64,000 bases of DNA from Amycolatopsis nalaikhensis (GCF_030264295.1 NZ_CP127173.1:7819501-7883500), one strand, 5' to 3'; positions 27,935 through 36,416 are shown, counted from the stretch's first letter. Numbers and translations: made by a program. Notes: generated by a model not told the origin, from the sequence alone.

Positions 27935-29193
27935 AGACCGCCTTCATCGTCCGCGAGACACGTGGGCACTGGATCCGGGACTTCGCGCAGGCCGTTCGCG
28001 ACGCGGGGCTGCGGCCTGAGCTGGTCACCGAACCCCTCGACGACGCCGAGCGGGCCGAGCTGGCCTCGGTCGTCGAGGGCTTCGTGGTCGTCGACGACGT
28101 CCGGGACGCCCCGGCCGTCGCCGACGCGCTCCGGGACCGGGCGCCCGCCGCGGTGCTGACGGGGGCCGAGGGAATCATCGCGAGCACGGCCCGGGTCGCC
28201 GAACTGCTCAGTGTCGCGCGCTGCTCGGCGGACGCGCTCACCTTGGCGCACGACAAGTTCGCCGTCCGCCAGGCGCTCGCCGAGGCGGGCCTGCCGGGGC
28301 CGCCGGCCGCGTTGTTCGCCGGCGCGGGTGACGCCGCGCGGATCGCCGAGGAGGTCGGTCTCCCGGCGATCGTCAAGCCGGTGAACGGCGCGGCGAGCAC
28401 CCTGGTCCGCACGGTGTCCACAGTGGAGGAACTGGCCGCGGCCTACGACCTGCTCGCCACCCGGCTGCCGGAGAACGCGGACGCGCGCTACCACCGGCCG
28501 CTGCCGAACGGGCTCGACCCGCGGCGGGTGTTCCTCGTCGAAGGCCTGCTGCGCGGACCGGAGTACGCGGTCGACGTCCTGGTCCGCGACGGTATGGCCG
28601 AAACCGTCACCGTCGTCGGCAAGCCGCTCATCGACGAGCGGAAGTTCGAGCTGGGCATGGTCGTCCCGCCGTTCGGGCTGACCGAGGACCGGGCGGCGGC
28701 GATTCGGTCGGCCGCGTCCGCCGCGGTGCTCGCCCTCGGCCTCGACCAGACGTGCGCGCACGTCGAGGTGATCGACGACGCCGACCGCGGCCCGGTGGTC
28801 GTCGAGGTCAACGCCGGGCGGCCCGCCGGGGGAGCGCAGCCCGCGCTGCTGAAGCTCGCCACCGGCATCGACGTCACCGCCGAAGCCGTCTCGCTCGCCC
28901 TCGGCACCCCGCCGCCCGCGCGGGGCACCGGCCTGCCCGTGCCGGTCGGCTACCTGATCGTCTACGCCGAAGGCTCCGGGCGGCTGGTGCGCGTCGAGGG
29001 CACCGCCGAAGTCACGGACCTGCCCGAGGTCCTCGAAGTCGTCACCATCGTTTCCCCCGGCCAGGTTCTGACCGACGACCAGGAGATCTACGCGGTCAAC
29101 GTCCTCGTCGCCGGGTTCGCCGACGCCGACGACCTGGCCGCCCTGCACGCCGAGGCCACCAAGCTGGTCCGATTCGAACTGGAGAACGCATGA
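27931..29193 (+). CDS. ATP-grasp ligase (second of a tandem pair)
   Basis: This 420-aa paralogue of the preceding gene overlaps it by ATGA. Shared blocks include the RGHW start, LPAIVKPVNGAAS, TVSTVEELAAAY, FLVEGLLRGPEYAVDVLVRD, GKPLIDERKFEL and VVEVNAGRPAG. Metal- and ATP-binding residues look intact in both copies, so neither appears to be a dead regulatory partner. The copies diverge mainly in the N-terminal 100 residues and around 225-275, which could set different acceptor or donor specificity. Two ligases of equal length in one operon suggest either two amide bonds or a heterodimer. Confidence 0.85.
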   Translation: MKTAFIVRETRGHWIRDFAQAVRDAGLRPELVTEPLDDAERAELASVVEGFVVVDDVRDAPAVADALRDRAPAAVLTGAEGIIASTARVAELLSVARCSADALTLAHDKFAVRQALAEAGLPGPPAALFAGAGDAARIAEEVGLPAIVKPVNGAASTLVRTVSTVEELAAAYDLLATRLPENADARYHRPLPNGLDPRRVFLVEGLLRGPEYAVDVLVRDGMAETVTVVGKPLIDERKFELGMVVPPFGLTEDRAAAIRSAASAAVLALGLDQTCAHVEVIDDADRGPVVVEVNAGRPAGGAQPALLKLATGIDVTAEAVSLALGTPPPARGTGLPVPVGYLIVYAEGSGRLVRVEGTAEVTDLPEVLEVVTIVSPGQVLTDDQEIYAVNVLVAGFADADDLAALHAEATKLVRFELENA

Positions 29194-30128
29194 CCGCCGA
29201 TCTCGCCGCGCCTTCAGGGCAGCTGCAGGGCAACGAGCACACTCAGATCGCCGTCTTCCCGGCCGCGGACTTCGCGGCGGTGGAGGCACAGCTGCCGCAC
29301 CTGCGGGCCCACCTGCGCGACCACGGCGCGGTCCTGCTGCGCGGCCTGCCCGTCGACCTCGAGCTGTTCAACCGGGTCACCGAAACCATCGGCGGGGCCC
29401 TGCTCACCTACACCGAGCGGTCGACCCCGCGCTCGGCCGTGGCGGGCAACATCTACACCTCGACCGAGTACCCGCCCGCCGAGTCGATCCCGATGCACAA
29501 CGAGAACTCCTACTCCGCGAGCTGGCCCGCGCGGCTGTTCTTCCTGTGCGACACCGCCGCGGAGACCGGCGGGGCGACGCCGATCGCGGACAGCCGGGCG
29601 GTGTACCGGATGCTGCCCGAAGACCTCCGCGAGCGGTTCGCGGGCGGCGTCACCTACGCGCGCGCGTTCCGGGAAGGCCTCGGTTTGACCTGGCAGGAGG
29701 CCTTCCAGACCGAGGACCGCGCCGTCGTCGAGCACTACTGCGCGCGCAACGGGCAGACCTTCGAATGGACCGAGGAAGGGTTGCGCACCAGGCACGTCCG
29801 GCCGTCCTTTGTGGAGGAACCGCACACCGGCGAGACCGTGTGGTTCAACCAGGCCAACCTGTTCCACGTCTCGAGCCTCGGCGAGGAGGTCAGCGAGGCG
29901 CTGCTGGAGCTGTACCCGGAGGCCGACCTGCCGCGCAACGCGTACTTCGCCGACGGCAGCCCGATCCCGGACGCCGACCTGGCGAAGATCCGCGAGGTCT
30001 ACGATGAGGTCAGCTACGCGTTCCCGTGGCAGCCCGGCGACATCATGGTGATCAACAACATGCTGATGGCCCACGGCCGCGAGCCGTTCACCGGCAAGCG
30101 GCGCATCCTCGTGGCGATGACCGGATGA
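29190..30128 (+). CDS. TauD/TfdA-family Fe(II)/2-oxoglutarate oxygenase (SyrP/AsnO-like)
   Basis: This 312-aa protein overlaps the ATP-grasp gene by ATGA. The iron ligands are His103 and Glu105 (PMHNENSYS), an HxE facial triad in place of HxD, and a distal His295 (MLMAHGREPF). Arg305/306 lie just after and would bind 2-oxoglutarate. HxE with an HNEN context is seen in amino-acid beta-hydroxylases of nonribosomal pathways such as SyrP, VioC and AsnO types. The cluster has a predicted asparagine module, so beta-hydroxylation of Asn (free or carrier-bound) is the leading guess; serine or the ketide are alternatives. Confidence 0.85.
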   Translation: MTADLAAPSGQLQGNEHTQIAVFPAADFAAVEAQLPHLRAHLRDHGAVLLRGLPVDLELFNRVTETIGGALLTYTERSTPRSAVAGNIYTSTEYPPAESIPMHNENSYSASWPARLFFLCDTAAETGGATPIADSRAVYRMLPEDLRERFAGGVTYARAFREGLGLTWQEAFQTEDRAVVEHYCARNGQTFEWTEEGLRTRHVRPSFVEEPHTGETVWFNQANLFHVSSLGEEVSEALLELYPEADLPRNAYFADGSPIPDADLAKIREVYDEVSYAFPWQPGDIMVINNMLMAHGREPFTGKRRILVAMTG

Positions 30129-30745
30129 CCGCACCCGTCGTGGTGCTCCTCGCCCACCCGCGGCCCGGCAGCTTCAACCACGCCCTCGCGGCGCGGATCG
30201 TCGGGACGCTGGAACGGGCCGGGGTGCCGGTGCGGTTCCACGACCTGTACGCCGAACGCTTCGACCCGGTCCTCAAGGCGGAGGAGGCCTACACCAGCGG
30301 GACCCGGGCGGAGGAGTTCCTCGCCGCCGAACCGGATCCGCTGGTGCGGCGGCACCGGGAAGAGCTGCGGGACGCGGGCGGGCTGGTCGCCGTGCACCCG
30401 AACTGGTGGGGCAAGCCGCCCGCGATCCTCGGCGGCTGGCTCGACCGGATCCTCGTCCCCGGCGTCGCCTACCGGCTCGACGACGCCGGGGGCGCGCCGG
30501 AACCGCTGCTCTCCCTGCGGCGGCTGCTGGTCGTGAACACCTCCGACACCACCGAGGACCGCGAGCGGACGTTGTTCGGCGACCCGCTCGACGCGATCTG
30601 GCGGCGCTGCCTCGCGCCGTACCTCGGAGAACCGGAGGTGCGCCGGGTGGTGCTGCGCGTGGTGGCCGACGCGGACGACGACCGCCGGGCGGCGTGGCTC
30701 GACGACGTCGAAGCCGAAGTGCGGACACTGTTCGGTGGTCACTGA
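30125..30745 (+). CDS. Flavodoxin-fold NAD(P)H-dependent oxidoreductase
   Basis: This 206-aa protein overlaps the oxygenase gene by ATGA. The flavodoxin-like fold of NQO/Kef-regulator type quinone reductases is visible: VVLLAHPRPGSFNHAL (FMN phosphate loop, ~7-22), HPNWWGKPPAILGGWLDR (~93-110) and a PGVAYRLDD segment. These enzymes transfer hydride from NAD(P)H through FMN to quinones or related acceptors. It is the last gene in the translationally coupled run, so a tailoring reduction or redox protection role is inferred. Confidence 0.82.
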   Translation: MTAPVVVLLAHPRPGSFNHALAARIVGTLERAGVPVRFHDLYAERFDPVLKAEEAYTSGTRAEEFLAAEPDPLVRRHREELRDAGGLVAVHPNWWGKPPAILGGWLDRILVPGVAYRLDDAGGAPEPLLSLRRLLVVNTSDTTEDRERTLFGDPLDAIWRRCLAPYLGEPEVRRVVLRVVADADDDRRAAWLDDVEAEVRTLFGGH

Positions 30746-30839
30746 CCGGTTCCGGCCACTTCCGGCGCAGACCTTGATCGGGTTTCCGGCACCGTGCGAT
30801 TCTCGGCCCGACCGCCACCGGAGGAACCGAGGGGGACCC

Positions 30840-31157
30840 GTGAGCATGCTCGAGCGGATGGCCGAAGACCGTCGTCGCCGTCAGGGGGCCACCCCGGAAG
30901 CCCCGGCCGGGCAGCAGTGGGGGACCTGCGTCAGCGTCCGCGAAGTCGGCGACCGGCGCCGCCGGATCGCCCGTGTGCTGCTCGCCAGTGGCATGGTGAT
31001 CACCGCCTACCTCCCGGCCGGCGTTCTCGCGCCCGCCGTCGACTCGCCCGTGCTGGTCCAGACCAAGGCGATCGGGGACGCGCCCGTCGGCACCGGGATC
31101 CTCGTCTCGCCCGCCGGCGGCGACCAGCCGGGCCACGGCGACGTCGTCGCGTACTGA
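30840..31157 (+). CDS. Hypothetical protein upstream of rimO
   Basis: This is 105 aa from GTG 30840 (or ATG 30846, better spaced from GAGGGGG at 30830-30836). A basic, charged N-terminus (EDRRRRQG, GDRRRRI) is followed by one hydrophobic stretch VLLASGMVITAYLPAGVLAP (~45-64), which could cross the membrane, and a Gly/Pro-rich tail. I do not recognise the family. It ends five bases before rimO and is probably co-transcribed with it. It begins 94 bases after the biosynthetic operon and is not obviously part of it. Confidence 0.5.
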   Translation: MSMLERMAEDRRRRQGATPEAPAGQQWGTCVSVREVGDRRRRIARVLLASGMVITAYLPAGVLAPAVDSPVLVQTKAIGDAPVGTGILVSPAGGDQPGHGDVVAY

Positions 31158-31162
31158 CCGTC

Positions 31163-32524
31163 GTGCGCACCGTTTCGCTGGTCACCCTGGGCTGCGCGCG
31201 CAACGAGGTCGATTCGGACGAGCTGGCCGCGCGCCTCGGGGAGTCCGGCTGGCGGCTGGCCGAGCCCGGCGCCGAGGCCGACGTCGTCGTGGTGAACACC
31301 TGCGGCTTCATCGAGGCGGCGAAGAAGGAGTCCATCGACACCGTCCTCGCCGCCTCCGGCAAGGGCGCGAAGGTCGTCGCCGTCGGCTGCATGGCCGAGC
31401 GCTACGGCCGCGAACTCGCCGACGCCCTGCCGGAAGCCGACGCCGTGCTGTCGTTCGACGACTACCCCGAGATCGGCGACCGCATCCAGGACGTCCTGCA
31501 CGGCAAGCCGCCCGAAGCGCACACCCCGCGCGACCGGCGGACGCTGCTGCCGCTCACCCCGGTCCAGCGGCCCGCCGCGGTCGCCGCGCACGTGCCGGGG
31601 CACGGCCCGGCGAGCGGCCCGCGCGTGCTGCGGCACCGGCTCGGCGGCGGCCCGATCGCGCCGCTCAAGCTGGCCTCCGGCTGCGACCGGCGCTGCACGT
31701 TCTGCGCGATCCCGAGCTTCCGCGGCGCGTTCGTGTCCCGGCCGCCCGCGGAGATCCTCGCCGAAGCCGAGTGGCTGGCCGGCCACGGCGTGCGGGAACT
31801 GGTGCTGGTGAGCGAAAATTCGACGTCGTACGGCAAGGACCTCGGTGACCTCCAAGCACTGGAGAAGCTGCTGCCGAAGCTCGCCGGGATCGTCGACCGC
31901 GTCCGCGTGAGCTACCTGCAGCCCGCCGAGCTGCGCCCGAGCCTCGTCGAGACGATCGCCGGGACCTCCGGGGTCGTGCCGTACTTCGACCTGTCGTTCC
32001 AGCACGCCAGCGGTCCGGTGCTGCGCCGGATGCGCCGGTTCGGCGACCGCGAACGGTTCCTCGGGTTGCTCGACCGGATCCGCGCACTGGCCCCGAAAGC
32101 CGGGGTGCGCTCCAACTTCATCGCCGGTTTCCCGGGCGAGACCGACGCGGACTTCGCCGAGCTGAAGCGGTTCCTGGAGGAGGCTCGCCTCGACGTCGCC
32201 GGGGTCTTCGGCTACTCGGACGAGGACGGCACGGAGGCCGCGGGCCTGCCGGACAAGGTGCCGTCGCCGGTGCGCGCGCGGCGCGTCGAGGAGCTGTCCG
32301 TCCTCGCCGACGAGCTGGGTGCCCGCCGCGCGCAGGAGCGCGTCGGCTCGGTGGTCGAGGTGCTGGTCGGAACCGGCGGCCGCGGCTGGGCGGCGCACCA
32401 GGCACCGGAGATCGACGGCCACGTGACGTTCCCGGCCGGGACGCCGGAGCCGGGCGCGCTGGTGCGGGCCGAGGTCACCGGGTCGAATGGCGTTGATCTG
32501 ACGGCGCGGGTCCTCCCGGGGTAG
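31163..32524 (+). CDS. rimO: Ribosomal protein uS12 methylthiotransferase RimO
   Basis: This 453-aa radical-SAM enzyme adds a methylthio group to the conserved aspartate of ribosomal protein S12. The N-terminal UPF0004 domain carries three cluster cysteines (TLGCARNEVDSDE, NTCGFIEAAKKES, VGCMAERYG). The radical-SAM motif is Cys174-x3-Cys178-x2-Cys181 (CDRRCTFCAIPSFRG). A C-terminal TRAM-like domain covers about 385-453. The NTCGFIEAAKKESID pattern separates RimO from MiaB. GTG 31163 is chosen because it places the first strand TVSLVTLGC directly after the start. Confidence 0.95.
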   Translation: MRTVSLVTLGCARNEVDSDELAARLGESGWRLAEPGAEADVVVVNTCGFIEAAKKESIDTVLAASGKGAKVVAVGCMAERYGRELADALPEADAVLSFDDYPEIGDRIQDVLHGKPPEAHTPRDRRTLLPLTPVQRPAAVAAHVPGHGPASGPRVLRHRLGGGPIAPLKLASGCDRRCTFCAIPSFRGAFVSRPPAEILAEAEWLAGHGVRELVLVSENSTSYGKDLGDLQALEKLLPKLAGIVDRVRVSYLQPAELRPSLVETIAGTSGVVPYFDLSFQHASGPVLRRMRRFGDRERFLGLLDRIRALAPKAGVRSNFIAGFPGETDADFAELKRFLEEARLDVAGVFGYSDEDGTEAAGLPDKVPSPVRARRVEELSVLADELGARRAQERVGSVVEVLVGTGGRGWAAHQAPEIDGHVTFPAGTPEPGALVRAEVTGSNGVDLTARVLPG

Positions 32525-32555
32525 CCGAGGTCGCGTCCGTTCCGCGGCAGCCCGC

Positions 32556-33461
32556 TCAGCGGAGGCTGTCGAGGGCTAGCTTCGCCGCCCGGGCGATGAG
32601 CCGGTCGTCCGGCTTGGCGTCCTCGGTCTTCTTGTCCGACATGACCACCAGCACGATCGGTGCGCGTCCCGGCGGCCAGACGATCGCGATGTCGTTGCGC
32701 GTCGCGTACTCGCCCGTGCCCGTCTTGTCGGCGACCGCCCAGCCCGCGGGTGTGCCCGCGCGGATCACGTTCGCGCCCGTCAGGTTGGCGCGCATCATGT
32801 CGGTGAGCACCGTCCGCTTCTCCGGCGGCAGCGCGGGGCCGAGGGCGAACGCGCGCAGGCTGGCCGCCATCGCGCGCGGCGTGCTCGTGTCGCGGATGTC
32901 GCCCGGGGCGAGGTCGTTGAGGCCGGGCTCGATCCGGTCGACGTGGGTCGTCGTGTCGCCGATCCCGCGTAGCGCGGCGGCGAGCCCCTGCGGCCCGCCG
33001 AGCTCGCGGAACAGCAGGTTCGCGGCGGTGTTGTCGCTGTAGCGCAGCGCCGCGTCCATGGCCTCGCGCAGCGACAGCCCGGTCTCGACGTGCTTCTCGC
33101 CGATCGGGGAGTTCGCCTGCACGTCGGCGCGGGTGTACTTCAGCACCTTGCCCAGCCCGTCGAGGCTGGTGCGCTGGAGCACGGCGGCGGCCGAGAACGC
33201 CTTGTGCGTCGAGGCGTAACCGAACCGCTCGTCGGCGCGGTGGGTGAGCTCGCGGCCCGAGCCGGTGTCGACGGCGTACAGGCCGAGCCGGGCGTCGAAC
33301 TCCCGCTCCAGGGGCGCGAAGTCCGGCTGCGGGGCGGTGGTCGCGGACGACGTCGGCGCCGGAGTGGGCGGTGCGGGGGCCGGGGCTTCGGCGGCGCAGG
33401 CGGTGAGCGGCACGAGGACGAGCGCGGCGAGCGCGGCCCGCCGGACGTGGGGGAACGGCAC
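32556..33461 (-). CDS. Class A beta-lactamase, lipoprotein type
   Basis: This 301-aa serine beta-lactamase starts at GTG 33461 behind GGAAGGA. A lipoprotein signal peptide ends in LTAC (lipobox Cys22), followed by an Ala/Pro-rich linker. All class A motifs are present: Ser84-x-x-Lys87 (STHK), Ser142-Asp-Asn (YSDN), Glu178 with EPGLND (the Glu166/Asn170 loop) and Lys246-Thr-Gly. It should hydrolyse penams or cephalosporins at the outer face of the membrane. A LysR-type gene lies divergently 107 bp away and may have been its regulator, as in AmpR/BlaA pairs. Confidence 0.95.
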   Translation of the reverse strand: MPFPHVRRAALAALVLVPLTACAAEAPAPAPPTPAPTSSATTAPQPDFAPLEREFDARLGLYAVDTGSGRELTHRADERFGYASTHKAFSAAAVLQRTSLDGLGKVLKYTRADVQANSPIGEKHVETGLSLREAMDAALRYSDNTAANLLFRELGGPQGLAAALRGIGDTTTHVDRIEPGLNDLAPGDIRDTSTPRAMAASLRAFALGPALPPEKRTVLTDMMRANLTGANVIRAGTPAGWAVADKTGTGEYATRNDIAIVWPPGRAPIVLVVMSDKKTEDAKPDDRLIARAAKLALDSLR

Positions 33462-33568
33462 GGTGGATCCTTCCGGTCTTGATCGACATCCGCAGTCTCA
33501 CCGGGTTCGTCCATGCTGTCCAAGACGGAATCGGAGGGTTCGATGCGGAACTGGCATAAAGTGGGGTC

Positions 33569-34437
33569 GTGGACCTGGTCGGCGGCTGCAGGGCGTTCGT
33601 GAGCGTGAGCGAGGCGGGGAGTTTCACCGCGGGCGCGGCGGTCGCGCGCATCCCGCAGCCGGTGGCGAGCCGGCGGATCGCGGCGCTGGAGCGCCACTTC
33701 GGCGAGCGGCTCTTCGACCGCTCGACCCGCCGTGCGCGGCTCACGCCGTTCGGGCGGGACGTGCTGCCGTCGGCCAAGCGGCTCGTGCAGCTGGCCGACG
33801 CGATGGAGCACGACGCCAAGCGCGCCCGGCTGCGGCCGTTGCGCGTGGCCGTCCCGGACACGTGCGGGGTGCGCGACCTCGCCGAGCTCGCCGCCGAGGC
33901 CCGCGCGCTGGACGTCCACCTGGAGTTCCGGACGGCGGCGCCGGGGGAGCGGGCCGAGCCGTCCGCACGAACGAGGTGCGGGCCGCGCTCACGGCCGTCC
34001 CGGCCGGGGAAGGTGTCTGGTCGGTGCCGCTGGGCCTGGCCGGGGTGACGTCGCCGCCGTCCCGCGTCGTGCACTTGGAGACGTTGCGGGCCGGGCGGTC
34101 CGGCGGGCCCCGGCGGCGCGTGTGGATCCAGCCCGAGGACGACGTCCCGCACGTCCGCGACCGGGTGCTGCGGGCGCGCGACGCGGTGGGCCTGCAACCG
34201 GCCCAGGTCGCGGTGGCCGGGTCGCTGACGTCGGCGGCCGCGGCGGTGTTCGGCTCGGCCGACCTGCTGCTGTGCTCGGCGGTCCAGGCGGAGGACCTGG
34301 GGCTGCACTGGCGTCCGCTGGGCGCGCTCGACCTCGCCCGCGGCTACGGCGTCGCCGCGGGTTCGGGCGAGGACGCCGACCGGTTGCGCACGGTGCTGCA
34401 CGACGCCGTCGGGCGTTGCTTGGGGGTGGCGCGGTGA
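33569..34437 (+). pseudogene. LysR-type regulator gene with a one-base frameshift
   Basis: The GTG 33569 frame encodes a LysR helix-turn-helix (VSEAGSFTAGAAVARIPQPV, then ASRRIAALERHFGERLF) up to TAAPGERAE. Near 33957 the coding frame changes: AVRTNEVRAALTAVPAGEGV through VGRCLGVAR continues one frame over. Inserting one G in GAGCCGTCC would give GAG GCC GTC and a normal 289-aa protein. It sits between two beta-lactamase-fold genes and overlaps the start of the downstream one by TGATG. Either it is a recent inactivation or an assembly error; both halves still look conserved. Confidence 0.75.
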
Positions 34438-35330
34438 TGGCTTTGGTCCGGGACCTGCGAGACGAGCTGGCCGAAGGCGGGTTGCGCGGATCGTTCCTGG
34501 TCCGCGACTTGCGGACGGGCGTGGAGATCGGGATCGACCCGGACCGCGAGTACCCGATCGCGTCCCTGGTGAAGGTCCCCCTCTCGGCCGCGACCCTGGA
34601 GCGCATCCGCCGCGGCGAGCTGGACGGCGCGACGCAGCTGGAGGTCGCCCCGGGCGGCGTGACGACGCCGGGCCCGATCGGCCTGACGCGTTTCCGCCAC
34701 CCGGCCCGCATCGCGGTGGACGACTTGCTTTACCTGAGCACGTCGTTGAGCGACGGCGTCGCGGCCGACGTGCTGTTCGACCTGACGCCCCCGGCCGAGG
34801 TGACGCGCATGCTCGCCGAGTGGGGTCTCCACGGAATCGCGGTGCGCCACCTGATGCGCGACCTGGTGGACACCCCGGCGGAGCGGTTCGAGGACGGCGA
34901 GGTCGACCTGGCGCACGCACTGGCGATCGGCGCGGGCACGGCGGGACAGGGCCACCGGCTGCCGCAACTGGACGTGACGAGAGCGAACGCGGCGTCGGCC
35001 CGGGCGATGCTCGAGCTGCTGCAGGAGCTGTGGCGGCCGTCGAAGATGGACCCGGTGGTGGCGGCGGGCGTACGAGACCTGATGGCGAACAACATGATCC
35101 GGCATCGGCTGACGCCCGACTTCGCTTCCGACTCGGCGAAGTGGTCGTCGAAAACGGGGACGTTGCTGACGATGCGCCACGAGGCCGGGGTGGTCGAGCA
35201 CGCGGACGGCGGGGTGTTCGCGGTGGTGGCGCTGACGGAATCCCGGGTCCCGGCGGTGCTGCAGCCCGAGGCGGAGGTGTTGATGGCCCGGGTGGCCCGG
35301 ACACTGCGGGACCACCTGCGCGGCGGGTGA
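34437..35330 (+). CDS. Beta-lactamase-fold serine hydrolase (class A-like)
   Basis: This 297-aa protein has no signal peptide, so it is presumably cytoplasmic. Ser43-x-x-Lys46 (ASLVK), Ser105-Asp-Gly (SLSDG, where class A enzymes have SDN) and Lys239-Thr-Gly (SSKTGT) give the serine-hydrolase core. A clear omega-loop Glu-x-x-Leu-Asn is not seen, so efficient beta-lactam hydrolysis is doubtful. It could be a DD-peptidase-like or esterase enzyme. It is translationally coupled (TGATG) to the LysR-type gene and probably shares its operon. Confidence 0.8.
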   Translation: MALVRDLRDELAEGGLRGSFLVRDLRTGVEIGIDPDREYPIASLVKVPLSAATLERIRRGELDGATQLEVAPGGVTTPGPIGLTRFRHPARIAVDDLLYLSTSLSDGVAADVLFDLTPPAEVTRMLAEWGLHGIAVRHLMRDLVDTPAERFEDGEVDLAHALAIGAGTAGQGHRLPQLDVTRANAASARAMLELLQELWRPSKMDPVVAAGVRDLMANNMIRHRLTPDFASDSAKWSSKTGTLLTMRHEAGVVEHADGGVFAVVALTESRVPAVLQPEAEVLMARVARTLRDHLRGG

Positions 35331-35368
35331 GAAGGCGCGGACCTGGGCTCGCGCGGGCCCACGGAGTC

Positions 35369-35428
35369 GCGAATGACTCATTCGGGACGCTGGAGGTCGC
35401 GAATGAGTCATTCGCGACCTCGGGGTAC
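35369..35428. repeat. Paired 30-bp-pitch palindromic repeat (family 1, second copy)
   Basis: GAATGACTCATTC at 35371-35383 and GAATGAGTCATTC at 35401-35413 repeat the pair seen at 3888/3918, again exactly 30 bp apart. It lies just after the hydrolase gene and before the pentanucleotide array, in a gap between convergent genes. Confidence 0.75.
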
Positions 35429-35450
35429 TGCGGCCGCGCCGCACCGACGA

Positions 35451-35702
35451 CTCGGCCCGGCTCGGCTCGGCTCGGCCCGGCCCGCCCCGGCCTGGCCCGG
35501 CTCGGCCCGGCTCGGCCCGGCTCGGCCCGGCTCGGCTCGGCCCGCCCCGGCCTGGCCCGACTCGGCCCGCCCCGGCCTGGCCCGGCTCGGCCCGCCCCGG
35601 CCTGGCCCGACTCGGCCCGCCCCGGCCTGGCCCGGCTCGGCCCGGCTCGGCTCGGCTCGGCCCGGCCCGACTCGGCCCGGCTCGGCCCGGCCAGCCCGGC
35701 TC
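35451..35702. repeat. Pentanucleotide tandem array, (CYYGG)n
   Basis: About 50 consecutive 5-bp units, mostly CTCGG, CCCGG, CCTGG, CCCGC and CCCGA, run without interruption through this stretch. Longer blocks such as CCCGCCCCGGCCTGG recur several times, implying growth by unequal exchange or slippage. Open reading frames across it (ARLGPARPG repeats) are by-products of the 5-bp period. It fills much of the 519-bp gap between convergent genes at 35330 and 35850; the remaining 35703-35849 holds nothing recognisable. Confidence 0.85.
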
Positions 35703-35849
35703 GGGGCCGGACCGCCCGCTCCGCCGGGCTGCCCGCTAGCTGCGCGGGTCGCTCGCGCGCCGCGCGGGTCGCCCGCAGGCAGCACGGCCTACCCGCCGCG
35801 GCGGCCGACCGCCGACCGAGCCGACCTCACCGAGCCGCCGCGCGAAGCC

Positions 35850-36416
35850 TCAGGCGGGTGCCTTCACCGAGAAGTCCACCTCGGCCGTCGGCACCGTCCC
35901 GGCCGTCCGCCCCGGAGCCGTCTGGAACTGCCAATAAAGATTCGTGTGCGCGATAACCGCGGCAGGCGACGGCGCCCCATAAGCCGTCAGGTCCTCCGTC
36001 GTATGCGCATCGGCGACCAAAGCCGCGTCGTAACCCCGAGCGATAGCCCCGTGCAGGGTCGACCGGATACAGGCATCGGTCTGCGCACCGGCCACGACCA
36101 ACCGCCCGACCCCGCGCGCCGCCAAGACCTCCTCGAGGTCCGTCGCCTCGAACGAATCCCCGTACTCCTTGTGCACCACCGGTTCCGACGGTCGCAGCTC
36201 CAGTTCGGGCACGAACCGCCAGGTCTCACTGTCGCGCGGCAGTTCCTCACTGGAATGCTGCACCCACACGACATCCACCCCCGCGGCGCGCGCCTTCGAC
36301 ACCAGAGCCGCGATATTGGCGACGACGGCATCGCGCTCGTGGGCGACGCGCATGACGCCGTTCTGGACGTCCACGACCAGCAGGGCCGTGTTCGGGCGGT
36401 CGGTCAACGTAGTCAT
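35850..36416 (-). CDS. Isochorismatase-family cysteine hydrolase
   Basis: This 188-aa protein has the cysteine-hydrolase triad: Asp16 (LLVVDVQNG), Lys83 (VHKEYGDSF) and Cys116 (AQTDACIRST). The cis-peptide region GAQTDACI is typical. Family members include nicotinamidases, isochorismatases and ureidoacrylate or carbamoyl-sarcosine amidases, and the motifs do not decide among them. The ATG at 36416 begins MTTLTDRPNTALLVVDVQ. The gene is transcribed alone, with its 3' end facing the repeat-filled gap. Confidence 0.88.
   Translation of the reverse strand: MTTLTDRPNTALLVVDVQNGVMRVAHERDAVVANIAALVSKARAAGVDVVWVQHSSEELPRDSETWRFVPELELRPSEPVVHKEYGDSFEATDLEEVLAARGVGRLVVAGAQTDACIRSTLHGAIARGYDAALVADAHTTEDLTAYGAPSPAAVIAHTNLYWQFQTAPGRTAGTVPTAEVDFSVKAPA

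Noticed and set aside
35451..35702. Possible CRISPR array
   Set aside because: Units are 5 bp with no spacers, and no cas genes are present.
34820..35956. A repetitive ARLGPARPG protein through the tandem array
   Set aside because: A 5-bp period cannot encode a 5-residue repeat under selection in all frames equally; the frame overlaps the hydrolase gene out of phase and ends without a start signal or domain.
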